The notes under the pieces were generated by a model. The model was not told the origin of the DNA and made no database searches. It saw only the letters and a program-made list of their open reading frames with translations. A stretch of 44,142 nucleotides of DNA from assembly GCA_037382465.1 (NCBI GenBank), contig JARRPX010000039.1, positions 1 to 44,142 on the forward strand. The letters are read 5' to 3'. Source of the stretch: Anaerolineales bacterium. Its GTDB lineage: Bacteria; Chloroflexota; Anaerolineae; Anaerolineales; E44-bin32. Shown here piece by piece: positions 36,233 through 44,142 of this stretch (within the stretch, counting starts at the first letter, position 1; every line of letters starts with the position of its first letter). Both the position numbers and the translations under genes were made by a program.

Positions 36233-38419
36233 ATGACCGGAATCGAACGAACTGACCAAGATCACAGCAAATGGTTTGTCGGTTTATGGATCGCCATCGT
36301 GGTGTTTTACTTCGCCTGGGTGATCGTTGAACCACATTCTGATGCGCGCCCTGCCTGGTCCCTGCTGATCACGTTTGGCTTGCGAAGTTGGACCACGGGC
36401 GCGTTGATACTCGCATCCGTGCGTGCGAATAAACCTTCCCGAATACGAACCTGGCGATTTATCTCCTTGGCGTTCGTGTGCTGGACGATCATTGACGGAA
36501 TGTATTTGACTTACTGGCTGACGGACGCTGACCTGCCGGGAGTTCCCCATTGGACCGATGCAGTCCGGCTTTGCGCCTATCTCGCGACGATGATCGTGAC
36601 CTTCAGTTATCCGACGGCACCCGTCGAACGATTAGGCCGCACGCGCGATCAACTCGACATCGTTCTGACGGGCGCCGCTGTGATGGGATTGGCCTGGCTG
36701 ACATTCCTTTTGCCCATCCTTTCAGTCCGCTTCCTCAATCCGGTCGCAGTGTTTTGGCGGTCTCTGTTCCCCATATTCGATCTCCTGCTTTTCGTCTATT
36801 TCGCTCGTTTGTTTCTATTGGCTGAAGCAGAAAGGGATCGAAAGATACTTGCTATGTTGACATTGGCGACGCTATTTTTAGGGATTTCCGATTTACTCTT
36901 CGGTGTCCTTTCGCTGCAAGGAAGCTATTCACCCGGTGGTCTGGTCGAAGTCGGATGGATGATCGGTAGCGGTTTCTACTACTTCGCGGCATTGATCACA
37001 ATCCGTGATTCCAGGCCTCGAACCGAACCTGAAAAGAATCAACACACGTTAAGTCGTCGGATTGGGAGATTGATACCGGTCGGCCTTACGGGCATGGTGA
37101 TCGGCTATTTACTGCTGGACTGGTGGATGGGGGGCCAGATCGAGCTTGTCGGTGTAGCCCTGGTGGCGTTGTTGGGCGCCTTGTTCGTAGCTCGTCAGGG
37201 TGTAATTGCGGGGCAAATGGAATTCCTGCAGTATGCCTCTTTGGTCACGAATTCAGAGGACATGGCTTTCGTCTGCGACCTCGAGGGTAAACTGCTGCTC
37301 GCCAATCCGTCGCTGCTGCGCGATCTGGGATTGGAAGTTGGGGATTGGAAGACCCGGAAAATCCAGGATCTGGTCCGCAATCCCACGCGTTGGGAGCGCG
37401 TGGGGGAGCAAGCCCGAGAAAATGGTTGGTCAGGCGAACTTACGTTTCGAAGAAAAGATGGTTCCACTTTCCCTGCTGCACTGGCCATACGGCCGATCGA
37501 AGATGAACGTAAATCCCAGGTTCTGTTGGCGGGCACGGCGCACGACTTGACCCAGGTCAAAGAGCGCGAGAATGCGCTGCACGACGCCCTGCGCCAGGTG
37601 GCCGCTGCGCGTGCCGAGCTTGAAGGCTTGAACATTGCCCTCGAGGAAAAGGTGGAGCATCGTACGCAGGAACTGGAACAGACAATCAAAGACCTAGCTC
37701 GCCTGAACAAGGAGTTGAAAGAACTCGATACCCTAAAAACCGAATTTGTTGCCTTGGTCTCCCACGAATTGCGGGCACCGCTCACCAACATCAGCGCGGG
37801 AATTGAGTTGATTCTAAGCGGTCATCCCAAGATGAAAGTGCAGACTGCAGATTCACTCAAATTGGTCCAGGCAGAGATCAAACGATTATCCAAATTGGTC
37901 GATACGATCCTCGACATTTCTTCGCTCGAAGCCGGACGATTTCCCTTCGATTTGTGCGGCGTTGCGATCGGCGAAATCGCCAAACGAGTATGTGATCGGT
38001 TTACAGATGGGGATCATGCGGACAGGTTCGAGATACGTATCCCTGATGGACTCACGCCGGCGCTCGCGGACGAACATGCACTGGAGAGCATTTTTCAACA
38101 TCTATTGGATAATGCGCTGAAGTATGCTTTGGAAGGCGATATCATTCTCGAAGGCTGGTCCGATGAAAATTATCTATGGATCGCCGTCGACGATGGGGGC
38201 ATGGGGATACCGGAAACCGAACGCGAACGCATATTCGATATGTTCCACCGCCTCGATACACGCGACGATCGAGACGTTTACGGCTACGGATTGGGCTTAT
38301 CGATGGTGAAACGTTTACTCGAAGCGATGCAGGGTGGCATCCGAGTCGAGGAGAGTCAGCGCGGCGGGGCGCGTTTTGTGTTCTGGCTGCCCATCCAGGA
38401 AGAAGTCGAAGACATTTGA
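36233..38419 (+). CDS. Multi-pass membrane PAS sensor histidine kinase
   Basis: 728 residues from ATG 36233 (MTGIERTDQDHSK), AGGA eight bases upstream; the frame opens at TTG 36197. About ten transmembrane helices (to ~335) form the sensor, followed by a PAS domain (~345-450), a coiled coil, HisKA with SHELRAPL, and an ATPase domain with DNALKYAL, DDGGMGIP and GYGLGLSM. The long membrane sensor points to detection of a membrane-associated or membrane-permeable signal. An OmpR-type regulator follows 111 bp downstream and is the likely partner. Confidence 0.9.
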   Translation: MTGIERTDQDHSKWFVGLWIAIVVFYFAWVIVEPHSDARPAWSLLITFGLRSWTTGALILASVRANKPSRIRTWRFISLAFVCWTIIDGMYLTYWLTDADLPGVPHWTDAVRLCAYLATMIVTFSYPTAPVERLGRTRDQLDIVLTGAAVMGLAWLTFLLPILSVRFLNPVAVFWRSLFPIFDLLLFVYFARLFLLAEAERDRKILAMLTLATLFLGISDLLFGVLSLQGSYSPGGLVEVGWMIGSGFYYFAALITIRDSRPRTEPEKNQHTLSRRIGRLIPVGLTGMVIGYLLLDWWMGGQIELVGVALVALLGALFVARQGVIAGQMEFLQYASLVTNSEDMAFVCDLEGKLLLANPSLLRDLGLEVGDWKTRKIQDLVRNPTRWERVGEQARENGWSGELTFRRKDGSTFPAALAIRPIEDERKSQVLLAGTAHDLTQVKERENALHDALRQVAAARAELEGLNIALEEKVEHRTQELEQTIKDLARLNKELKELDTLKTEFVALVSHELRAPLTNISAGIELILSGHPKMKVQTADSLKLVQAEIKRLSKLVDTILDISSLEAGRFPFDLCGVAIGEIAKRVCDRFTDGDHADRFEIRIPDGLTPALADEHALESIFQHLLDNALKYALEGDIILEGWSDENYLWIAVDDGGMGIPETERERIFDMFHRLDTRDDRDVYGYGLGLSMVKRLLEAMQGGIRVEESQRGGARFVFWLPIQEEVEDI

Positions 38420-38530
38420 TGCCTGCGCCTGCTTCGGTGCAGTGAATCGAATGGGCAAAGCCGAATTTCATTGAGGTGGCGAACGGTAACGGGATCGACT
38501 ATAGTTGGATGTGATTGTTGGAGGTCGATA

Positions 38531-39214
38531 TTGTCCCTCAAAGTCTTGGTGGTAGATGACGACCGCACCTTGCTGCGTTTTCTCGGGGAGTATCTCGAGC
38601 GAGAGCGATACGCCGTTATCACCTCGGATCGGGGCTCGAAGGCCCTGCGTGCGTTCTATCAGGAAAAGCCAGATCTCGTCATCCTCGACGTGATGATGCC
38701 CGGCATGGATGGCTGGGAAGTGTGTGCCCGCATCCGTGAAATGGCCGACACGCCGATCATTTTTCTGACGGCCAAGACCGCGGAAACGGACAAATTGCGC
38801 GGATTCCGGCTGGGGGTTGATGATTACATAACCAAGCCGTTCAGCTTGCCCGAAATGGCGGCAAGAGTGTCCGCTGTGCTGGCACGGTCGCATACCACCG
38901 GGCTTGAAAAACCGAAGATCATTCGGGTGGGAAGTCTGGCCGTCGATATACGGAAACGGCTGGCCACGATTGATGAAAAGTCGATCGATCTGACTCCCAC
39001 TGAATTCCGGCTGCTCGCTGCATTGGCGAAGCGCTCGGGAGAAGCAATCTCCAAATCGGAACTCATCGAGGAGGTTTGGGGATCGGAACGGCGCGAGGGT
39101 GGAAACGCATTACGCCGCTACATTTCGATGCTCCGAGAAAAGATTGAAGCGGATGCACGCCAACCCGAGCACCTCGTCACCGTGCGCGGTTATGGTTATC
39201 GCCTCGAGGCATAA
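38531..39214 (+). CDS. OmpR/PhoB-family response regulator
   Basis: 227 residues from TTG 38531 (MSLKVLVVDDD), with GGAGG seven bases upstream. The receiver domain has the acidic pocket DDD (9-11), phospho-acceptor D53 (LILDVMMPG type), T in FLTAKT and K in ITKPF. The C-terminal winged helix has DLTPTEFRLL and TVRGYGYRLE, the OmpR-family signature. It probably receives phosphate from the membrane kinase just upstream and acts as a DNA-binding activator or repressor. Confidence 0.94.
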   Translation: MSLKVLVVDDDRTLLRFLGEYLERERYAVITSDRGSKALRAFYQEKPDLVILDVMMPGMDGWEVCARIREMADTPIIFLTAKTAETDKLRGFRLGVDDYITKPFSLPEMAARVSAVLARSHTTGLEKPKIIRVGSLAVDIRKRLATIDEKSIDLTPTEFRLLAALAKRSGEAISKSELIEEVWGSERREGGNALRRYISMLREKIEADARQPEHLVTVRGYGYRLEA

Positions 39215-39439
39215 CCCTCGATCTTTCTCCAACAGCCACATTCCTGCATCGAACTGACCTACTTCGATACGTTCATCAGTGCCGCAGGTCTTTCCTGCCT
39301 GTAGGACGAAGGTCACATACATCGGTGTAGGTAGATTGCAAGGTAAATTCCAAAGACTATCTATTATCATAAAAACGAGATTCTGCAGGTGTGAAGTACA
39401 CCGTCCGTTGGTTGGTTCTTTTGGGTAGGTGATGAAGAG

Positions 39440-40387
39440 ATGCAGCCCGAACATGCGAAGATCGAATCCGCAGAGGATGCGAATACTGGGCGCGTAGAAA
39501 ATATATTAATCGCCGATGACGATAAAGACTTTCGCAACATCCTGGTCCGGCGAACGCAACAAATGGGTCTGGAAGTGACTGAAGCAGAAGACGGTGAACA
39601 GGCAATTACGGCCCTAAAAACCGCATCGTTCGATCTGATGCTGCTCGATTTGTGGATGCCCAAGTGTTCCGGTCTGGAAGTCTTTCAAGCTGCGCAAGAA
39701 ATCGATCCCGATCTTCAAGCCATCGTCTTGACCGGCAGCGCCACTCTGGAAACCGCTGTGGAAGCGCTGCGTTGCGGGGTTTACGACTATCTTACGAAAC
39801 CCCTCGATTCACTGGCTGAACTCGAATTGGCAATCAAACGAGCGCTTGCCCATCGCCGCTTACTGCAGGAGAACGCACGTCTTTTCGCTGAAGTGCAGCG
39901 GCTGGCGATCACCGATCCACTGACGGGTTTGTTCAACCGCCGCAAGCTGGATGAGATGTTGACGATTGAAGTTGAAAGAGCGCATCGCTACAACCGCCCG
40001 CTCTCATTAATTATGCTCGACCTGGATGGAATGAAATCACTGAACGATCAATACGGTCATCCCGCCGGCGATGAAGCGCTCAGGCTCGTCGCTGATAAGA
40101 TACGCAAACAAATTCGATCCGTGGATCTGCCGACACGGTACGGTGGAGACGAGTTCGTCATACTTCTACCGGAGGCGGATCTGGAAGCGGCCCGCAGCGT
40201 CGCGAAACGGATTTGTGCCAAGATCACCAGCACGAGTTTCCACGGGGAATTTTTATCCGTGAGTGCGGGTGTCGCACAATGGTCGGCCGATTATCCGAAG
40301 GCAACACAGTTCCTCAAATTGGCCGATCAAGCGATGTACCAGGCGAAGCGTGCGGGCGGCAGACGTCTGTTCGTGCTTTCACCTTAA
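39440..40387 (+). CDS. Receiver-GGDEF diguanylate cyclase (PleD-like)
   Basis: 315 residues. The receiver domain (about 20-140) has ADDDKDF, phospho-acceptor D70 (LLDLWMP), T in VLTGSA and K in LTKPLD. A short helix leads to a GGDEF domain with ITDPLTGLFNRR, LDLDGMKSLND and the active-site YGGDEF, so synthesis of cyclic di-GMP is expected. No RxxD inhibitory site is obvious just before it. It lies between two sensor kinases and could be driven by either. A 225-bp gap upstream holds a GCAGG/CCTGC hairpin (39284-39298) and probably its promoter. Confidence 0.93.
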   Translation: MQPEHAKIESAEDANTGRVENILIADDDKDFRNILVRRTQQMGLEVTEAEDGEQAITALKTASFDLMLLDLWMPKCSGLEVFQAAQEIDPDLQAIVLTGSATLETAVEALRCGVYDYLTKPLDSLAELELAIKRALAHRRLLQENARLFAEVQRLAITDPLTGLFNRRKLDEMLTIEVERAHRYNRPLSLIMLDLDGMKSLNDQYGHPAGDEALRLVADKIRKQIRSVDLPTRYGGDEFVILLPEADLEAARSVAKRICAKITSTSFHGEFLSVSAGVAQWSADYPKATQFLKLADQAMYQAKRAGGRRLFVLSP

Positions 40388-40658
40388 CAACAGGATTTTG
40401 GTCCTATTAGGAAGAAGTACCTGCTTTAAGGCATTGGTGGTCATGATAACCTCAGTGCAGCGAAAGCAGGATTGTCGAAGAATACCGCTTTGGTTTGGCG
40501 CTATGGGGGTGCCCTAAGCGAGTTTCGAACAATCGTAGGTGACAAAGTTCCAGCTAGAGGGATGGATACCTCGCGATGGCGGCAGGAGTGTCGCGGGTGG
40601 TCCGCGCCATGTGTGGCGGATGAATATTAAATCGCAATCCCGAAATTTGGGAGGACTG

Positions 40659-42611
40659 ATGGATGCGATACGAAAGAACCTGCTAAAACATACCGAAGAA
40701 TCGGGTGAAGCGAATTCGAGCGCTCACTCGTGGGCGAAGTTACTGCTCCAATTCGTTTCAGGATTGCGGGCAAAGCTGATCGTACCGTATGTCCTGCTTA
40801 CCCTGGTGATCGCCATGGTAGGGGTGTACGTGGTCACGCGTTTGGTGACTTCGTCGATACGCGAGCGTTTCGTCAATCAAGCTTTCGAAGCCAGCCGTGT
40901 GGCCGCTGATGGGATCGTGCGCAAAGAAAGGGAGCATCTCGAAAACCTGCGTCTGATGGCCTATACCGAAGGTGTACCGCAAGCTACTCTCGATCGAGAC
41001 GTCAAGAGTTTACAGTCGCTCCTCTTGCCTCTGGTGTTGAACAACGGCGTTGAGGCTATGACCGTCATCGACCTCGCGGGCACGGAAATATTGACTTTAG
41101 CCATCGATCCTACATCCGGGATCTACAGGGAATCGAGCGGTGGTGATTTTTCGGCGTACAACCTGGTCGCACGTGTGCTTATCGGTCAGGTCGATTCAGT
41201 GGGGGACAAGTATGTGGATATTCTGGTTACGACGCACGGCGCCTATTTGTTTACGAGTACACCGATCCGTGCGGAAGACGGTGAATTGGCCGGTGCCCTA
41301 CTCATTGGCTCTCGCCTTGATTCACTCATCGAAGAGATCAAGAACCAGGCTTTGGCTGACGTAGTGATTCTAAATCAAGATGGAAATCTGATCTCGACGA
41401 CGCTCGTAATTCCGGACGAAGGATCTGAAATTCTCGAAGTCGATCCGGACATCATCTCCGGAGATCAATCCGCCATCACCCAGGATATTGAATTGTACGG
41501 ACGGGATTACCAGACGGTAATCGCACCTTTGATCATACGCCAGCAAGAGATGGGAATCTTGTCTGTCGTTTTACCGAGTAACTACATCGTATCTACCATG
41601 GCGACGAGCCGCAACATATTCAGCATTATTTTTTCACTGGGCACTGTGGCGACCATCGTCGTGGGTTACGCACTCGCACAAAGTATCGCCAAACCCATCC
41701 TGCGTCTGCGTACCATTTCCCAGGCCGTGGCTTCCGGAGATCTTAATCAGTCTACCGGATTGGATGGGTCGGACGAAATTGGGGAACTCGCCAGTGCGTT
41801 CGACACCATGACACACCGTCTGCGTGAGCGCACCGCCGAAGCCGCGAGGTTGTATGCCGAAACGGTTAAGCGCAACGAGGAGCTGGCCGACGCCAACGCT
41901 CGCTTACAGAGCACGCAGGCCCAGCTGGTCCAATCTGAGAAACTGGCCTCCGTCGGGCAGTTGACGGCCGGCATCGTGCACGATGTCAAGAATCCCCTGG
42001 CGGTGATCAAGGGTATGGCGGAAGAACTGCAGGAAGAGGTCGGCCTGGATCCGTCCACTCGCGACCAACTGAAGACCATTCGGCAGAGCGCCGCGCGCGC
42101 AAGTACCATCGTGGGGGATCTACTCAAGTTCGCCCGTCAATCCACGCCCGAAATGGAAACACGGGACATTCGAGAAACGCTCGAATCGTCGCTGCGTTTG
42201 ACGGAATACCTGGTACGCAAGGCGGGCGTCGAATCTCATATGGATTTGCCCGATGAACCCGTGCGGGTGACGTACGATGCGACGCAAATCGAACAGGTGC
42301 TGATCAACCTGATCACCAACGCGGTCCAGGCCATGCCTGACGGCGGTAAACTGCGACTCAGTCTCGGCCAGGCCGAAGAAGCGGTCGCAATCGCCGTGCA
42401 AGACTCTGGCATCGGCATTCCCCGCGAGAATCTCTCACGTATTTTCGATCCCTTCTTCACCACCAAGCCGGAAGGACAGGGAACCGGATTGGGGCTATCC
42501 GTAAGTTTCGGGATTGTGGCCCGTCATGGTGGACGGATCGAAGTGGACAGCAAGATGGGCAAGGGTACGACCTTCACCGTGTTACTGCCGCGAACGCAGA
42601 ATGCGGATTAA
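40659..42611 (+). CDS. Cache-HAMP sensor histidine kinase (NtrB-like)
   Basis: 650 residues from ATG 40659 (MDAIRKNLLKHTEES), with GGGAGG close upstream; the frame opens at 40539. TM1 (about 38-60), a ~260-residue extracytoplasmic double-Cache-like sensor, TM2 (about 320-345), HAMP, a coiled coil, HisKA with GIVHDVKNPLAV, and an ATPase domain with NLITNAVQAM, DSGIGIP and GTGLGLSV. The H-box belongs to the NtrB/ZraS-like class. It senses an external small molecule. The 271-bp gap upstream contains an imperfect GC-rich hairpin (40564-40603). A secreted-protein gene begins 25 bp after its stop. Confidence 0.92.
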   Translation: MDAIRKNLLKHTEESGEANSSAHSWAKLLLQFVSGLRAKLIVPYVLLTLVIAMVGVYVVTRLVTSSIRERFVNQAFEASRVAADGIVRKEREHLENLRLMAYTEGVPQATLDRDVKSLQSLLLPLVLNNGVEAMTVIDLAGTEILTLAIDPTSGIYRESSGGDFSAYNLVARVLIGQVDSVGDKYVDILVTTHGAYLFTSTPIRAEDGELAGALLIGSRLDSLIEEIKNQALADVVILNQDGNLISTTLVIPDEGSEILEVDPDIISGDQSAITQDIELYGRDYQTVIAPLIIRQQEMGILSVVLPSNYIVSTMATSRNIFSIIFSLGTVATIVVGYALAQSIAKPILRLRTISQAVASGDLNQSTGLDGSDEIGELASAFDTMTHRLRERTAEAARLYAETVKRNEELADANARLQSTQAQLVQSEKLASVGQLTAGIVHDVKNPLAVIKGMAEELQEEVGLDPSTRDQLKTIRQSAARASTIVGDLLKFARQSTPEMETRDIRETLESSLRLTEYLVRKAGVESHMDLPDEPVRVTYDATQIEQVLINLITNAVQAMPDGGKLRLSLGQAEEAVAIAVQDSGIGIPRENLSRIFDPFFTTKPEGQGTGLGLSVSFGIVARHGGRIEVDSKMGKGTTFTVLLPRTQNAD

Positions 42612-42636
42612 CGGCGCGGGAGCGTAAGGGAGCATC

Positions 42637-44142
42637 GTGGAAGAAGAAGTAGGACGGCAAGAAGAAGAGCGTAAAGAGAAGCGCAACGAGTTGGCGCAGT
42701 GGCTGCTGCTCGTCCCGCTCATTCTTCTACTGCTTTTTGGCTGCGGAACGTGTGGGATGATGCGCGGCCAGACCGCCCATGCCGATACGCGTTCCCAGAT
42801 GAACGCGGATTACAGTCCGTGGCCCTTCATGGTGCTGCATCCGGTCAATCCTGATATCATCGAGGAAATCCGCCGAGATGCGGAATATTACCCAGGTCCG
42901 GGCAGCGAATCTGGTGACCCCATCGTTGAGCCCGGGGACTTCTGGGAGACCTCGACACCAACCTCCGCTGCGACCCTTGCGGACACACCGACGGCGACCG
43001 AGCTGGCGAGTGCCACGACCACGTCGACGGCGACTGAGCCGGCGAGTGCCACGGCCTCGTCGACGATTACCGCCACAAGCTCACCAAGTTCGACCGCGAC
43101 CGCCACGGATACCGGCACGCCGGAATCGTCAAGCACGCCGAGTTCGACGCCATCACTCACGAACACTCCCACCGAGACGAGCATACCGTGGCCGCCGCCG
43201 CCGGTCCCGCCTCCCGGACCGCCTCCGAATACATACTGGTTTTATGACGACGTCACACCCTTCAGCTACATGATGTATTCCAGTATCCCCAATGGAAATT
43301 ATCGCAGCGGTTCAAGCGCGACGTTCTATTCCCCCCAATTCTTGAACGGTCAGCGCCTCCTGGGGGGAACGACGACCGTGCGTTTCTATGCCTACAATCC
43401 TTCCGCCAGTCCGGTCAGCTTGTCCGTTGAGCTGCGGGCAGGATCGACGGTTCTCGGATCCGCTTCCTTTGCCTTGCCGGCAAACGTCACTTCGGCCTAT
43501 TTCTTCTCCGCCTCGATCAGCACGATCGAGCATGATTTCATCACCGGTCAACGATTGATTCTGCGTTTGACCAGTGGTTCCCCCAGCGCAATATTCTGGG
43601 ATGGGGATTACCATTATTCCGGTGTGCAGATTCCTGCCGTCGTCACCGTACCCACGCCGACGTCTACGAGAACGCCTACGGCTACGCGGACGGCGACGAT
43701 CACGGATACACCTACGATCACGAATACGCCTTTGCCGACGAACACAACAGCTCCACCAGCAGCAACGGCCACCAACACGCCGGTGCCCAGTGACACGCCT
43801 GGCCCGACTTCAACATCTACGCTAACAGCTACGTCGACCGACACGCCGCTTGCAAGCGATACACCGACATCCACGGCCACGTCGACCGACACGCCTGCCT
43901 CGACGGCGACCCCTACGCCGACGGATACCGCGACGGCAGCGTCGACCGACACGCCGACCTCCACATCAACCGACACGCCAATAGCCACGTCGACCGAGAC
44001 ACCGACGGCCACGTCGACCGAGACACCGACGGCCACGTCGACCGAGACACCGACGGCCACGTCGACCGACACACCGACGGCCACGTCGACCGAGACACCG
44101 ACGGCCACGTCGACCGAGACACCGACGGCCACGTCGACCGAG
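42637..44142 (+). CDS. Membrane-anchored Thr/Pro-rich surface protein (3' truncated by window)
   Basis: The frame runs open from GTG 42637 (MEEEVGRQEEERKEKR; GGGAG upstream) to the window end: at least 502 residues. Order: charged cytoplasmic start, one hydrophobic helix (about 27-40, LLLVPLILLLLFGCG), a short extracytoplasmic segment, a Thr/Ser/Ala-rich linker (about 106-185), a Pro-rich hinge, a beta-rich domain (about 198-330, YWFYDDVTPFSYMMYSS) and a second Thr/Pro stretch with perfect 8-residue repeats. Such linkers are common in glycosylated surface proteins of Chloroflexota. The beta-rich domain has no family I recognise. It probably shares a transcript with the Cache kinase. Confidence 0.8.
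   Translation, partial: MEEEVGRQEEERKEKRNELAQWLLLVPLILLLLFGCGTCGMMRGQTAHADTRSQMNADYSPWPFMVLHPVNPDIIEEIRRDAEYYPGPGSESGDPIVEPGDFWETSTPTSAATLADTPTATELASATTTSTATEPASATASSTITATSSPSSTATATDTGTPESSSTPSSTPSLTNTPTETSIPWPPPPVPPPGPPPNTYWFYDDVTPFSYMMYSSIPNGNYRSGSSATFYSPQFLNGQRLLGGTTTVRFYAYNPSASPVSLSVELRAGSTVLGSASFALPANVTSAYFFSASISTIEHDFITGQRLILRLTSGSPSAIFWDGDYHYSGVQIPAVVTVPTPTSTRTPTATRTATITDTPTITNTPLPTNTTAPPAATATNTPVPSDTPGPTSTSTLTATSTDTPLASDTPTSTATSTDTPASTATPTPTDTATAASTDTPTSTSTDTPIATSTETPTATSTETPTATSTETPTATSTDTPTATSTETPTATSTETPTATSTE
43999..44142 (+). repeat. Six tandem 24-bp repeats encoding TPTATSTE
   Basis: Unit ACACCGACGGCCACGTCGACCGAG is repeated six times without spacers; only the third unit differs (final GAC for GAG). 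The array reaches the last base of the window, so its full length is unknown. Degenerate copies extend back to about 43650. It is in frame with the surface protein. Confidence 0.95.

Noticed and set aside
35894-36265. Small open frames on both strands in the gap after the TadG-like gene
   Set aside because: No ribosome sites or motifs; a terminator hairpin lies in the middle of the region.
40564-40603. GC-rich imperfect hairpin upstream of the Cache kinase as a c-di-GMP riboswitch
   Set aside because: It lacks the conserved core bases of the known c-di-GMP riboswitch classes, and the stem contains mismatches and G-T pairs; it may be chance.
43614-44132. Long minus-strand open frame of Val/Asp/Ser repeats
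   Set aside because: It is the complement of the Thr-rich tandem repeat in the plus-strand surface protein; there is no ribosome site and no sensible N-terminus.
43999-44142. CRISPR-like array
   Set aside because: Units are head-to-tail with no spacers and stay in frame with a coding sequence, so it is a protein repeat.

Overview
The window reads as a contiguous chromosomal stretch of a bacterium that is most likely a member of Chloroflexota, probably Anaerolineae. That placement is an inference. It rests on an INO1-type inositol-phosphate synthase, the gene content around an F1 ATPase cluster followed by mreB, TadE/TadG-like surface proteins, a DtxR-FeoA fusion, a Thr/Pro-rich 'TPTATSTE' secreted protein and frequent TTG starts. 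There is no rRNA, integrase, insertion sequence or CRISPR array. Nearly everything looks like core genome, with a more accessory surface and signalling block on the right.

Layout. 1-4030: the end of an M50 membrane protease, a three-gene ABC exporter (minus strand, ATGA-coupled), mscL with a C-terminal zinc ribbon, and a small membrane protein. 4193-5640: tRNA-Pro(CGG) and a GAF sensor kinase. 5782-11669: inositol-phosphate synthase, a zinc alcohol dehydrogenase coupled to a DUF72 protein, yebC-ruvC-ruvA, and proC. 11850-17543: a promoter and a strongly folded leader, then atpA-atpG-atpD-atpC (F1 only, no delta and no F0 genes) and an mreB that is frameshifted and has lost its second phosphate-binding motif. 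17917-20557: rex, with a perfect TTGTG-N8-CACAA operator in front of it, divergent from obgE-nadD. 20626-25410: a rhodanese, a zinc-ribbon protein, an EamA transporter, a superoxide dismutase, a ferredoxin, and a class II fumarase/aspartase preceded by a 13-codon leader ORF.

25520-28954 holds the most interesting module: a three-gene ferrous-iron uptake operon made of a FeoB membrane part, a separate FeoB GTPase part and a DtxR-like regulator. The regulator has an N-terminal membrane anchor and two C-terminal FeoA-like domains. Upstream is a perfect-consensus sigma-70 promoter (TTGACA-N17-TATAAT) with a perfect 20-bp DtxR-type palindrome at about +1 to +20. The arrangement suggests a self-contained, self-regulated iron sensor and transporter.

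29054-35879: an M67/JAMM protease, a PlsY-like acyltransferase with altered motifs, an unknown membrane protein, a prepilin peptidase and three TadE/TadG-type proteins. One of these carries a calcium-binding tail, and another has a von Willebrand A domain split by a roughly 240-residue insert. 36233-44142: a signalling block (membrane PAS kinase, OmpR-type regulator, receiver-GGDEF cyclase, Cache-HAMP kinase) leading into a secreted or anchored protein whose Thr-rich 24-nt repeats run off the right edge.

The genome uses TTGA stop/start overlaps repeatedly, and several genes have a TATAAT-like box 6-9 nt upstream of the start codon, which suggests leaderless transcripts.
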